Under the pieces are notes generated by a model. That model was not told where the DNA came from and did not search any database. It saw only the letters and a list, made by a program, of their open reading frames with translations. This document shows positions 46,305 through 55,320 of a stretch of DNA of 64,000 bases, piece after piece. Both the position numbers and the translations under genes were made by a program. Every line of letters begins with the position of its first letter. The stretch's first letter is position 1. This DNA is from UBA7803 sp963822255 (GTDB lineage Bacteria; Pseudomonadota; Gammaproteobacteria; Pseudomonadales; Azotimanducaceae): positions 620,001 through 684,000 of the forward strand of contig CAWGGV010000009.1 of NCBI GenBank assembly GCA_963822255.1, read 5' to 3'.

Positions 46305-46991
46305 ATGCACAGTGCATCGCTTGAAACTCCGGCGGCGGCGGCGCGCCCACCACGGCGTTCCGGCGGCAGTCTTCTGGTCCGGACGGGGCGCCTGTTCGCC
46401 CACGTTCTGCTGGCGGCGCTGCCCGCCATGGCCGCCGCCGGCCCGGCCGCCGAGCGCGTCTGGGATGACGACGGTACCGTGCGGGGGGTGCGGCTCGAGC
46501 ACCGCCCGGCGGACGGCGGCTACCGGACTTATCGGGGCACAGTGCGGGTGTGCACGGGGCTGTCGCGGCTGCGTCAGTTCGTTGCCGATCCGTCCCGGCT
46601 GCAGGAGTGGATTCCCTATACCAGAGAGGCTCGCGCGCTGCCGTCGACGGGCAACGTAGTCGTCTACTACCTGCGCACCATCGCGCCGTGGCCATTCAAG
46701 GACCGGGACATGGTGTACCGGATCGCCCCGCTTCCGCCGGACGGCTCCGGAACCCTCCGCATCGGCCTCACGGGCGTTCCCGGCGCGATCCCGGAGCAGC
46801 GTGGCGCCGTACGCCTGGCGGCCGCCGACGGCCTCTGGACTCTCGCCCTGGAAGACGACGCCGTCGCCGTCACCCTGCGCCTGACCATCGACGCCCGGCC
46901 GGCGCCCGCGTTCCTGGCGAACCGCCGCCTGGCGGCCACCGTGAGTGGCATGCTGGCAAATCTGGCGGCGCGTTTTCCCTGCGCCTCCTGA
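46305..46991 (+). CDS. START-domain (lipid-binding-fold) protein
   Basis: A 228-residue protein with an N-terminal hydrophobic segment (LFAHVLLAALPAMAAAG), probably a signal peptide, and a START-like helix-grip domain. Typical features are GLSRLRQFVADPSRLQEWIPYTREARAL, then VVVYYLRTIAPWPFKDRDMVYRI, the common WPFKDRD motif of bacterial START proteins. It probably binds a hydrophobic ligand in the envelope; the ligand is unknown. ATG 46305 was chosen over an upstream in-frame ATG (46224), although the signal region then starts about 20 residues in. Confidence 0.82.
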   Translation: MHSASLETPAAAARPPRRSGGSLLVRTGRLFAHVLLAALPAMAAAGPAAERVWDDDGTVRGVRLEHRPADGGYRTYRGTVRVCTGLSRLRQFVADPSRLQEWIPYTREARALPSTGNVVVYYLRTIAPWPFKDRDMVYRIAPLPPDGSGTLRIGLTGVPGAIPEQRGAVRLAAADGLWTLALEDDAVAVTLRLTIDARPAPAFLANRRLAATVSGMLANLAARFPCAS

Positions 46992-47000
46992 CCGTCGCCG

Positions 47001-49268
47001 TTACCGTCGCTGCGCCAGCACCAGGCGGACCTTGGCAGCGAGTTCGGTGCGCCGGTAGGGCTTGTGCAGCAGGTGAGCGGGCGCGGCATCGCTCCGCCCA
47101 CGGTCGAGAACGGCCTCGTCCGTGTAGCCGGAGGTGAACAGCACCGGCAGCTCGGGCCGGAGCGACCGGGCGGCCTCCGCAAGCTGACGGCCGTTCATGC
47201 CGCCCGGCATGACGACGTCGGTGAACAGCAGGTCGAACGGCTCGCCGCGCCGCAGCACCTCCATCGCGCTGCGGGCCGTTGTCGACGCTGGTCACCCGGT
47301 AGCCCAGATCCTCGAGCTCGGCGGCCACGAAGCTGCGCACGATGTCGTCGTCTTCCACCAGCAGAATTCGCTCGTGGCCCCCCACCGGCTCGGCGGCCGG
47401 ACCCTCGGATTCCTGCCCGACCGGCGGCGCCACCGCCCGCGGCAGATAGAGCATCACCGACGTGCCCTGGCCGGCGTCCGAGTGAATCTTGACGTGCCCG
47501 GCCGACTGCTTGATGAATCCGTAGACCATGGAAAGCCCGAGCCCGCTGCCCTTGCCGGTTTCCTTGGTGGTGAAGAACGGCTCGAACGCGTGCTCGACGA
47601 CTTCCGCCGGCATGCCGGAGCCGGTGTCGTTTACCGTGATCATCACGTACTCACCCGGCGCCACCTCGCCTTGGTGGATGCGGTCATCGTCGTCGCCCAG
47701 CCAGACGTTGCCGGTACTGAGCGTCAGGCGGCCGCCATCCGGCATGGCGTCCCGCGCGTTCAGGCACAGGTTCAGCACCGCGCTTTCCAGCTGCGGCCCG
47801 TCCACCATCGCCTCCCAGAGGCCGTCCGCCTGCTCCAGCACGATCTCGATGTGTTCACCCAGGGTGCGGCACAGCAGCCCGTACATGCCGGCAAGCAGCG
47901 CGTTGACGTCGGTGATCTTCGGGTCCAGGGTCTGGCGCCGGGCGAAGGCCAGCAGCCGCCGGGTCAGCTCGGCGCCGCGTTCCGCCGCGGTGCGGGTCAT
48001 GGCCGCCAACGTCTGCAGCCGCTCGGTCGTCCCGCCAGCTCGGTCGCCAGCAGATCGGCGTTGCCGAGGATCACGGTGAGCAGATTGTTGAAGTCGTGGG
48101 CGACACCGCCGGTGAGCTGACCGATGGCATCCAGCCGCTGAGAGCGGCGCAGCTTCTCTTCCAGCTCCCGCTGCTCGGTCACGTCGCGCTGCACCGTCAC
48201 CAGGTGGGTGGCGCGGCCAAGCTCGTCGATGATGGGCACGATCTCCCAGTCCGCCCGGTAGGCCCGGCCCTCCCGGGTGTAGTTCACCAGCTCGGCGCGC
48301 GCCGGCCGGCCGGCGCTGAGGTCCGCGCGCAGGCGGTCGAGCTCGGCCCGTTGGGTGGCAGGCCCCACGAGCATCGACGGCCGGCCCCGGATCGCCTGGT
48401 CGCGGCTGTAACCGGTCTGCTTCACGAACGCGTCGTTGACGTAGATGATGCGCGGCCCCGGGGCTTCCAGCGGCTCCGCCTCGGTGATCATCACCATATC
48501 GTTGAGCCGCGATACCGCCGTCTCGAGAAGCTGGAGCTGGGCCCGCTGGGCGCGTTCCGCTGAGATGTCGTGGAAGTACACCACCAATCCTTCGGAGGTG
48601 GGATAGGCGCGGACGTCGAACCAGCAGCGCAGCGCCGGGAAGTACTCCTCGAACGCCGCCGATTGGCTCGAGATCACCGCGTGCCGGCAGTGCTGCTCGA
48701 AGGCGCTGCCCTCGGTCTCCGGTACCGCCTCCTGAAGCCGTCTGCCCAGCAGATCGGCGGCGCTGCGGCGCAGCAGCCGCTCCGCCTCGTGGTTGACGAA
48801 GGTGAAGCGGCCACGGCGGTTCAAGGTGAACAGGCCGTCACTGATCCCGTCCAGCGTCTCCAGCAGCCGCGTGGCCAGGCGGTAAGGCCCCCGCTGGGCC
48901 TGGAGCCGCGTCTCCAGGTCCCGGCGTTCCCGCTCGAGCTCCGCCACAGCGGTCAGGTCGCGGGCGGTAACCAGCCTGGCAGGGCGGCCGTGGTAGTCGA
49001 GGTCGCGCCGCTGCAGCGCCACCGGAAACGCGCTGCCGTCCTTGCGCCGGTGCCGCTCGGCGGCGGCGCCCGGCGGCAGCGCCGCCGAGGGCGGCGGCGC
49101 CGCGGCGGCGGCGAGGTCGCCCATGGTCATCTGCAGGAACTCGGCCCGGGTGTACCCGTACAGGCCGCACGCGGCCCCATTGACGGCGAGGATTCGCTCA
49201 CTGCGGCGATCGCAAACCCAGGTGGCCTCCGGGTGCTGCTCGAACAGGTGCGATTCTGAACTCGCCAC
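47001..49268 (-). pseudogene. PAS hybrid histidine kinase / response regulator, two frameshifts
   Basis: Three PAS domains (roughly the first 350 residues; ATWVCDRRSERILAVNGAA, ISDGLFTLNRRGRFTFVN, and RIIYVNDAFVKQTGYSRDQAIRG) precede a HisKA with the phospho-histidine in IGQLTGGVAHDFNNLLTVIL. The frame then changes near 48010-48035. The HATPase domain follows (LNLCLNARDAMPDGG, NDTGSGMPAEVVEHAFEPFFTTKETGKGSGLGLSMVYGF), and a second change near 47270 interrupts the C-terminal receiver, whose phospho-aspartate is in LLFTDVVMPGGMNG. Repair gives about 755 residues. It is paralogous to the kinase at 56587-59298. It lies immediately downstream of the nine-gene envelope operon, 124 bases away, on the same strand. 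Confidence 0.82.
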
Positions 49269-49392
49269 GTGGCGTCCCCCTACCGGGGCAGCGGCCGTCC
49301 AGGCATTGTAGACCTATTGCCGCGGCCGGTGCGCCCGGCCCACCCGCTGTTGCCGTCTGCCGCGCCGCGGTCTCACGCCGCTGAACGCGTCG

Positions 49393-49782
49393 TCAATCCA
49401 GGTGCACGCGCACGGCCACGGTGCTGCCCGGCCGCTCGGCCATGACCCGGCTGTAGGTGCGTCCGTCCCAGCGGTAATAGACGCGATAGCCGGAGACGAC
49501 GCTTTCATCCCGAGCCGGCCGGCAGCCGCCGCCGATGTCCCACGCCAGCAGCGACGCGAGGTCGTCCCGGCGCGGCGACACCGTTGCCGGACAGCCGGTG
49601 CCCGGTGCCGCGTCCCGGCCGTGCAGGGGCACCACGTCCACCACCTGGCCTCGCGCCAGCAACTCGGCGCCGGTGGCCAGGGAAGGCACGATCAGAGCGA
49701 GGAGCAGGACGGTCAGGGCGGCGGCGCCGCGCCCGCCGACCATGATCGGCCCGGGAAGGCGGGACATTGCTGCGGCCGTCAC
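49393..49782 (-). CDS. small secreted protein, last gene of the envelope operon
   Basis: A protein of about 129 residues with a signal peptide (ALTVLLLALIVPSLATGA) and a short mature domain. Its C-terminus (SGYRVYYRWDGRTYSRVMAERPGSTVAVRVHLD) is clearly related to the end of the first gene of this operon (DGYDVAYRFQGTTFHKWVDQPPGDTVRVHVSVD), although this protein lacks the glycine zipper. GTG 49782 overlaps the transglycosylase stop as GTGA, the same coupling used elsewhere in the operon; ATG 49767 is the alternative. Two Cys lie in the mature part. Function is unknown. Confidence 0.7.
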   Translation of the reverse strand: MTAAAMSRLPGPIMVGGRGAAALTVLLLALIVPSLATGAELLARGQVVDVVPLHGRDAAPGTGCPATVSPRRDDLASLLAWDIGGGCRPARDESVVSGYRVYYRWDGRTYSRVMAERPGSTVAVRVHLD

Positions 49783-50492
49783 TGGCCGTCCCCGGTGGTT
49801 TCCGGCCAGCCCAGGGTGCGCAGCAGCACGGCATCCTGGAAGCTGAGGCCCGCAGCGTCCACCTGCATGCTGACGGCGTAGCCGTGCTCCGCCTGCGCCG
49901 AGGAGAACCGAGCGGACTCGACGCGCGCGTTCAGCGCTTCGGCGTAACGTCGCGCCCGCGCCGGGTCGTCGAACACCATCACTCCCTGGCCAGGGTCGCC
50001 CCGGCGTATGCCTTCCCCTGCGGCGCGCCGGAGAATGCGCCGCCGCTGCCCGTCGACCCGACCCACGTAACCCGCCGCGCCGGGCGGCAGCGCAGCGCGG
50101 CCCTCGATCCGCCCCGGGCCGTAGTTGTAGGCCGCGAGCGCCCGCGATAAGTCGCCGCCGTTGCGGTCCAGCAGCTCGCGCAGATAGCGCGCGCCGAGCT
50201 CGATGTTGAGGCAGGGGTTGTACAGCTCCGCCACCCGGGTCACTCCCAGATGTCGGGCCGTCTCGGGCCACTGAATCTGCATGATTCCGTGCGCATTCGC
50301 CGCCGAGCGGGCGTCCGGGTTCCAGTCGCTCTCGGTGGCAGCCACCGCCAGCAGCACGTCCAGCGGCACGTGGTGCAGGCGGGAGGCAATCTCGAAGCAG
50401 CTCTGATACGGATATCCGGTGTCGGCGCGGGCACGCGCTCCGGCAATCACGCAACAGAGCACCAGCAACAGCAGGGACAGCGGATGAGTCAC
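49779..50492 (-). CDS. lytic transglycosylase domain protein (SLT-like)
   Basis: A 237-residue secreted enzyme: signal peptide (LSLLLLVLCCVIAGARARA), then a soluble lytic transglycosylase-like domain. The catalytic Glu is in VAATESDWNP; AANAHGIMQIQWPETARHLGV, YNPCLNIELGARYLRELLDR and LAAYNYGPGRI follow. It would cleave peptidoglycan glycan strands, making room for or remodelling around an envelope complex. The final about 80 residues are an extra region. GTG 50492 overlaps the preceding stop as GTGA, and the end overlaps the next gene by 4 bases. Confidence 0.88.
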   Translation of the reverse strand: MTHPLSLLLLVLCCVIAGARARADTGYPYQSCFEIASRLHHVPLDVLLAVAATESDWNPDARSAANAHGIMQIQWPETARHLGVTRVAELYNPCLNIELGARYLRELLDRNGGDLSRALAAYNYGPGRIEGRAALPPGAAGYVGRVDGQRRRILRRAAGEGIRRGDPGQGVMVFDDPARARRYAEALNARVESARFSSAQAEHGYAVSMQVDAAGLSFQDAVLLRTLGWPETTGDGQ

Positions 50493-51181
50493 AGCGGCAG
50501 CCCCGTCGCCTCGGCCGCGCTCTGGAGCAGCGCCCGGCGCTGCGGGTCGTCGGCATAGCCGAACACCACCTGATAGCGGCCGGGTCCGCGCCGCTGCACC
50601 TCGAACGGGTAGTGCACGCTGCGGCTCAGGCGATCGGCGAAGCCGCGCGCCGACATCTCGCTGTGAAATGGCACCCACACCGCCTGCTGCCCGCCGTCGA
50701 GACGTTGCGGACTCTCGGCTGCTTCGGCGCCGTGGTGCTGGGCAAGCACCGCCGGGTGCGGCACGGCGGGCGCATCGTCCACGGCCAGTCGCTCGGGCCC
50801 GTCCGCCGGCAACGGATCAGGAGGTCGGGGAATGGGCTGACGGGCGGGTTCCGCGGCTACCGCCGCCGGCACCGGCTCCTCGGGCGCCGCTGACGGAGCC
50901 GACGGCGCCGCGGGTGGCGCCTGCGCAGCGAGCGGCTCACGTGCGACGGGGGGCTCCGTCACCGCGACTGGTTCTGGCGCTGCAGCCGGCTCCGCCACCG
51001 AGGTCGGCTCGGGGGCGGCCGGCGGCGTCCCGCCACTGTGCGCGGACAGGTCGGCGAGCCAGGCGCCCGCGCGGTCTGCGGCGGCCAGCAGCGGCTGCCG
51101 CCAGCGGGAATCGCCATCCGCCGCCTCCACCGCCATCAGCACCACCGCGGCTCCGATCACCATGCCGACCAGGAATCTCAT
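50489..51181 (-). CDS. membrane-anchored proline-rich protein with SPOR-like C-terminus
   Basis: A 230-residue protein: N-terminal helix (RFLVGMVIGAAVVLMAVEAA), a Pro/Ala/Glu-rich linker of about 100 residues that could span the periplasm, and a compact C-terminal domain (VWVPFHSEMSARGFADRLSRSV, then FEVQRRGPGRYQVVFGYADDPQRRALLQSA) with the length and pattern of a SPOR domain. SPOR domains bind denuded glycan strands; a transglycosylase is coded next door, which fits. ATG 51181 has a near-perfect Shine-Dalgarno sequence (AGGAGGTGA). The SPOR assignment is by pattern only. Confidence 0.72.
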   Translation of the reverse strand: MRFLVGMVIGAAVVLMAVEAADGDSRWRQPLLAAADRAGAWLADLSAHSGGTPPAAPEPTSVAEPAAAPEPVAVTEPPVAREPLAAQAPPAAPSAPSAAPEEPVPAAVAAEPARQPIPRPPDPLPADGPERLAVDDAPAVPHPAVLAQHHGAEAAESPQRLDGGQQAVWVPFHSEMSARGFADRLSRSVHYPFEVQRRGPGRYQVVFGYADDPQRRALLQSAAEATGLPL

Positions 51182-51191
51182 GCTCACCTCC

Positions 51192-52622
51192 TCACAGCAC
51201 CACCACCCCGGTGCTGTCCTGGGCAAATTGCATGGCGCGCCAGGACACCCGCCCGGCGTTGCGCGCCAGCACATCGCGAAGCGCGTCGAGCCAGCCTTCC
51301 GACGCTCCACCACCGTCGCTGTCACATCGGCCCGGAGCCCGCGCCATCACGTCCTGGAGCTGCGCCGCAACGCCGCGATCGCGGGCCGCCAGGATGTATA
51401 TGCCGGCGTCCGGCCCGCCACCGTTCACCGCGTAACCGCCCGGCGGCACACGCAGCCGGTAACGGTGCGCGCCCACCTGCGCGGCTTGGAGATCGGCGCT
51501 GCAGGGCGCATCGACGACCTGGTGGCCGCGGGTGGTCACCACGAACAGATAGGCGGGCCTGCGGAGATCGAAGGCCACGTCCACGCACGCGTTCACCCGC
51601 GCCCGGCGGAAGTCGCACGAGCCCTCCGACTGCGTCCGGTGCATCTCGAGCGCCGACAGCAGCTCGGCCGCCCCAGCGTCGGCCGCGGAGGGGACCGGCG
51701 CGGCGTCCGGCCCCAGGTCTGTCGGCGGCACCGCCGGCGGCGTCGTGGCCACCGCGGCCGGCACCGGCAAGCCGGTGACGAACACCGACGCCAGCCGCTG
51801 ACGGCTGCCGCCGGCAGCGTCCGCCAGGGTGAGATTCACCTCGCCCATTCCAGCGCCGACCGGATTCATGTCCAGCGACAACAACCAACCCGCCTGATCC
51901 CGCTGCGGGGTGACCGCGGCCAGCGGCCGATAGCTGAGGGCGCCCTGAAGCGCCAGCGCGACCGGTGAAAGAACCGGGATCTCCGGTGCGGCCACGAACA
52001 GCGCTCCGGAGAGATCCCGGGGCAGCGTGCAGGCGAGATCGTCCGCCATGGCGGCGGCCACGGCGGCGGCATCGGTGACGGCGATCGGGCTGCCCGCGGT
52101 CCCGGCACCCGCCCGGTTCACCGTCGTGGTCAGCGCCCGCCGCTGCGCCGCGGACAGGCGGCCGCGCCATTCGTAGCTGATGCCGCTGACCCACACCGAT
52201 TCCGCCACGTCCACCACTGCCACGTGCACGCGGCCCTCCTGACCTCCGGCGTCCGCCACCTCCACCCGCACCAGATAGTCGACCGGCTGCGGCGGCTCGC
52301 AATCGTGACGGGGGCCGTCCACCGCCAGCCTCACGCCGTCGCTCTTCAGCACGTGATCGCGCAGGCCCCGCACCACCGCGTCCGCCAGCTCGTTACCGGC
52401 CGCGTCCGGCGGTCCGGCAGTGGCGGCCACCAGGCGGATGGTCTCTCCCTTGAAGCGGGGATGGCCGGCGAGCGTCCGGCCGAGCTCCGGACCCACCCGA
52501 TCCACCCAGCGCCCGAGCTCGCCGTCCAGCACGCCGGGGCCCGACGCTGCAGCGGTCGCCGCCAGCAGCCAGCACACGAGTGCGGCAGCGCATGCCAGCG
52601 GAGGCCTCGACTCATACCGCAT
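51192..52622 (-). CDS. periplasmic protein with DUF4384-like C-terminal domain
   Basis: A 476-residue secreted protein (signal peptide LACAAALVCWLLAATAAAS). The N-terminal half has a region reminiscent of CsgG/FlgO-type periplasmic assembly domains (GETIRLVAATAGPPDAAGNELADAVVRGLRDHVL). The C-terminal part (VDVAFDLRRPAYLFVVTTRG, then VGAHRYRLRVPPGGY) resembles DUF4384, a surface or adhesive-like beta domain. Function is unknown; as part of the operon it may form a periplasmic element of the complex. It overlaps the ExbD-like gene by 11 bases and ends 10 bases before the SPOR-like gene. Confidence 0.7.
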   Translation of the reverse strand: MRYESRPPLACAAALVCWLLAATAAASGPGVLDGELGRWVDRVGPELGRTLAGHPRFKGETIRLVAATAGPPDAAGNELADAVVRGLRDHVLKSDGVRLAVDGPRHDCEPPQPVDYLVRVEVADAGGQEGRVHVAVVDVAESVWVSGISYEWRGRLSAAQRRALTTTVNRAGAGTAGSPIAVTDAAAVAAAMADDLACTLPRDLSGALFVAAPEIPVLSPVALALQGALSYRPLAAVTPQRDQAGWLLSLDMNPVGAGMGEVNLTLADAAGGSRQRLASVFVTGLPVPAAVATTPPAVPPTDLGPDAAPVPSAADAGAAELLSALEMHRTQSEGSCDFRRARVNACVDVAFDLRRPAYLFVVTTRGHQVVDAPCSADLQAAQVGAHRYRLRVPPGGYAVNGGGPDAGIYILAARDRGVAAQLQDVMARAPGRCDSDGGGASEGWLDALRDVLARNAGRVSWRAMQFAQDSTGVVVL

Positions 52623-53307
52623 GAAGGCGCACCCCGCCGAAGCGGTCGATCACCAGATCGCCGCTGGCGCCCCGATCCAGATAGCCGCGGATTTCCCGCG
52701 CCAGCGCCGCGGGGAGCGTGATTCCCCAGCGGTAGCCGGCGGTTCTGCCCGCTCCCCGCAAGGCGGCGGTCATGAGGGCGGGAATCGTCTCCGGCAACAC
52801 CTCGTGAAGCTGCTGCGGTGCGGCCGCGGGCCGAAAGCGGAAATCGGCGTCCACCGACAGCACTTCACCGTCGCGGAACGCGTACACCCGGACGTCGCCG
52901 CGGTTCACCAGCCGCAGGAAGTCCTGGTCCGAGGCGAATCGCAAGGTCAGACCCCGACTGGCATCGGCTGCCGCCGGCGCAGCGGGCTTCGCCCCGGGCG
53001 GCGCCCCGCTCGGCTTCGGCTCGACCACTCGAAGATCCCGGGAGGGGACGGCGGCCGGAGCCTGCGGCCGCGGGTCCCGGGTGGGTCCGGCAGGCGCGGC
53101 CACCGTTCGAGCGCTTGTCGAACGGGGGTGCGGGGGTGCCTCTGCGGGCGGCGCAGGCGACACGTGCGCAGCGGCGGACGGTACGGCATCCACGTTGCGC
53201 ACCAGCGCCAGGATCGCCATGAGGCAGAAGGCGACGATGGCCATGAAGCGCATGACGTCCGCCTCCAGGCTGTTACCGATGCTCTGATAGGCGTCATTCG
53301 GAGGCAC
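52612..53307 (-). CDS. ExbD/TolR/MotB-like channel partner with novel periplasmic domain
   Basis: A 231-residue single-pass protein. From GTG 53307 the N-terminus reads NDAYQSIGNSLEADVMRFMAIVAF; Asp17 followed by Val-Met at the start of the single helix matches the proton-binding Asp in ExbD/TolR (IDVM-type pattern). This argues for GTG 53307, since starting at the next in-frame ATG (53253) would remove the Asp. A long Pro/Ala linker follows, then a domain (LTLRFASDQDFLRLVNRGDVRVYAF, then GYRWGITLPAALAREIRGYLDRG) I do not recognise; it is not OmpA-like. It overlaps the ExbB-like gene by 14 bases and the DUF4384-like gene by 11. Confidence 0.75.
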   Translation of the reverse strand: MPPNDAYQSIGNSLEADVMRFMAIVAFCLMAILALVRNVDAVPSAAAHVSPAPPAEAPPHPRSTSARTVAAPAGPTRDPRPQAPAAVPSRDLRVVEPKPSGAPPGAKPAAPAAADASRGLTLRFASDQDFLRLVNRGDVRVYAFRDGEVLSVDADFRFRPAAAPQQLHEVLPETIPALMTAALRGAGRTAGYRWGITLPAALAREIRGYLDRGASGDLVIDRFGGVRLHAV

Positions 53308-53908
53308 TGCCGTCCCCCGCTGAGAAGCGCCGGTCCAGCATTCCTTCCAGCCGCTGAACGGCCGCCAGCAGCTCTTGTTGACCGGCCCGATCCAGCCCCT
53401 GGTAAAACGCGTGGAGGGCGGCGCCCGCGTACACCGTCTTCGCCAGCCGCATGAGATAACCGCCCACGGCACCGACGATGGTCGTCGACAGCGCCAGCAG
53501 GATGCCGCCATCCACCAGCTTCGCGAGCATCGAGCCGGCACTCTCGGTGACGGCGTGGGTCGGATCCGCCAGGGCCACCTGCAACGCCGCCCGCATGCCT
53601 ACCGCCGTCCAGATCACGCCGATGCCGATGAAAACGTGGATCCACACGTCGGTGAGCTGATCGAGCTCGACCACGGCGCGCACCTCGGGGTCCAGATCCA
53701 GCAGCCGCCGCAGCCGCAGAAGGTGCATGGTGAACAAGGCCAGCACCGCCGCGAACAGCCAGGCGGAATGGCCGAGGTTCAGACCGATCCAGGCGGCGAG
53801 GGCGTCCCGCCCACCGCTGGCAGTGAGCGGCATCACCAGCACCAGGCCCGCCAGCGCCAGGACCGCGCCGACTCCCACGCCGGGCAGAAAGCCGGCGCGC
53901 CGGATCAT
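53294..53908 (-). CDS. MotA/TolQ/ExbB-like proton channel subunit
   Basis: A 204-residue membrane protein with four helices: two near the N-terminus (VGVGAVLALAGLVLVMPL and SAWLFAAVLALFTMHLL) and a third and fourth after residue 85. The segment SMLAKLVDGGILLALSTTIVGAVGGYLMRLA is the conserved pore-lining pattern of the MotA/TolQ/ExbB superfamily (polar Thr pair within the helix). With the ExbD-like partner it would form an ion-driven motor, transmitting torque or force to periplasmic domains. It overlaps the lipoprotein gene by 4 bases. Confidence 0.8.
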   Translation of the reverse strand: MIRRAGFLPGVGVGAVLALAGLVLVMPLTASGGRDALAAWIGLNLGHSAWLFAAVLALFTMHLLRLRRLLDLDPEVRAVVELDQLTDVWIHVFIGIGVIWTAVGMRAALQVALADPTHAVTESAGSMLAKLVDGGILLALSTTIVGAVGGYLMRLAKTVYAGAALHAFYQGLDRAGQQELLAAVQRLEGMLDRRFSAGDGSASE

Positions 53909-54438
53909 TGGCCGTCCGCCTCACAGGCGTTGCAGGTGGCCTCCAGCACCAGCTCCGTCTCCTTGAGCAGATTGTCCGCCCGGTAGAATCCCTGCTTGTC
54001 GGCACTGGCGCGGAGCAGCCCCAGCTCCTTGTCCTGCAGCTCCGAGCGCATGTCCGAAAGCACCCGGTCGCGCTGCGGACAAGCCTGCGAGCAGGTGTTG
54101 TAGTCGCCCATCAGCGAGACGAACTTGACGCCGAAATAGCGGTTGTACAGAGCCTGGGCCTGGCGCCGGCTGATCACCCCCACGTCGTTCACCTGCAGCA
54201 GAAAGTTGCTGAAGTGCATGGGGTTGTCGTGATCCGGATTGGCTTCGGCAACCGCGAGAAGCTGCTGAAAGTAGCTGTCGAACTGATACTCGCAGCCCTG
54301 GGACAGGCGATCCGCGGCGCTGCTCATCGCCGCATCGAGCTTGCCGCCGAGCGGAGCGGTGCAGACGTCGGCGGTGGGCTGCGTGGTGCAGGCGGCCACC
54401 GCCAGAGCCACGAGGCAGACGGCGAGGAATTTGTACAT
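53905..54438 (-). CDS. Cys-rich lipoprotein of unknown function
   Basis: A 177-residue lipoprotein: lipobox AVAAC (Cys16), then a helical domain containing several cysteines, two of them in CSQACPQRD and two at the end in CNACEAD. The latter CxxC-like spacing may hold disulfides in the periplasm. I do not recognise the family. It could act as an outer-membrane-anchored partner of the channel complex. It starts 24 bases after the coiled-coil gene and overlaps the ExbB-like gene by 4 bases. Confidence 0.75.
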   Translation of the reverse strand: MYKFLAVCLVALAVAACTTQPTADVCTAPLGGKLDAAMSSAADRLSQGCEYQFDSYFQQLLAVAEANPDHDNPMHFSNFLLQVNDVGVISRRQAQALYNRYFGVKFVSLMGDYNTCSQACPQRDRVLSDMRSELQDKELGLLRASADKQGFYRADNLLKETELVLEATCNACEADGQ

Positions 54439-54462
54439 GTCGATCTCCCGGAGCGGTTGCGG

Positions 54463-55320
54463 TTACATGGCCAGAGGGCTCTTGAACTCGGTCTTGCCGA
54501 TCTCGTAGGGAGGCGAGGAGATCGGGGCGTCGTCGGTCGTCTCGCCGAACAGGATCTGCTTGACCCCGTCCACCACTTCCGCCATCTCCGGCGTGATGAG
54601 CCCGAAGGACTGATTGAGCTGTTCCATGAGCGACGCCCGCGCGATCTCCTGCTCGGTGGCGGCGATCAACCGCGACGCCTCCTCCATGTCGAGGTAGATG
54701 TCGGACGCCACCACCGCCAGCGATTGCCCTGCACCCCGGCGGTGGTTGGCCACCAGCTCGTAGTACTGTTTGAAACGGTCCGACAGACGCACTCCGGAGC
54801 GCCCTCTGAGCGCCGGCCGGGCGGTATCCGCCGCTGCCCCGCCCTCCCCGAGCAAGGTGCTCTGCAGCGAGGTCGGCGTGGTGCGTTGCCCGAGCTCCTC
54901 GCGCAGGCGCTTCTGCAGACTCGCTCGCGTGCCGTTCACCGCCTGCTCCATCTCCGGCAGGCGATCGCCCATGACCTTGAGCATCTCCAGATAGGTGGCA
55001 CCGAGCTGCTTGGCGATGCGATCGCAGCCCTGATCCCCGTCCGCGCCCTGACAGAGGCTCTGGGTATACAGCTGCTGCTGCAGATCCAGGCGGTGAATCA
55101 CCTCCTGGAGGTTGTTCTCCATGTCCTCCGCCACCTGACCGGTCTGACGGATGTCCTCCAGCACCGTGGTGGGGAACAGCCGCACCACCGGCCCCGAATC
55201 GCTCCTGCCGCTCGCCGTGCCGGGAACGTTGCCGGCCGCGTCCGCGGCGGCGGCCGACAGCAGGGCAATGACGGCAACGACCAGCGCGGCCGCGGTCGAA
55301 AGAGGGCGTTCGTTGCTCAT
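54463..55320 (-). CDS. helical periplasmic protein of unknown function
   Basis: A 285-residue protein with a signal peptide (AAALVVAVIALLSAAAADAAG) and mostly helical, partly coiled-coil-like sequence (VLEDIRQTGQVAEDMENNLQEVIHRLDLQQQLYTQSL, then YLEMLKVMGDRLPEMEQAVNGTRASLQKRLREELG and DMEEASRLIAATEQEIARASLMEQLNQSFG). I do not recognise the family; a structural or scaffold role is plausible. Its start overlaps the first gene of the operon by 4 bases. Confidence 0.75.
   Translation of the reverse strand: MSNERPLSTAAALVVAVIALLSAAAADAAGNVPGTASGRSDSGPVVRLFPTTVLEDIRQTGQVAEDMENNLQEVIHRLDLQQQLYTQSLCQGADGDQGCDRIAKQLGATYLEMLKVMGDRLPEMEQAVNGTRASLQKRLREELGQRTTPTSLQSTLLGEGGAAADTARPALRGRSGVRLSDRFKQYYELVANHRRGAGQSLAVVASDIYLDMEEASRLIAATEQEIARASLMEQLNQSFGLITPEMAEVVDGVKQILFGETTDDAPISSPPYEIGKTEFKSPLAM

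Noticed and set aside
52612..53908. Zorya-type defence system suggested by the ExbB/ExbD-like pair
   Set aside because: ZorB carries an OmpA-like domain and the system needs ZorC/ZorD or ZorE; none of these is visible, and the neighbours are envelope proteins.
52612..53908. A second Tol-Pal or ExbB-ExbD-TonB locus
   Set aside because: No tolA, tolB, pal or tonB-like gene is adjacent, and the periplasmic domain of the ExbD-like protein is unlike those families.
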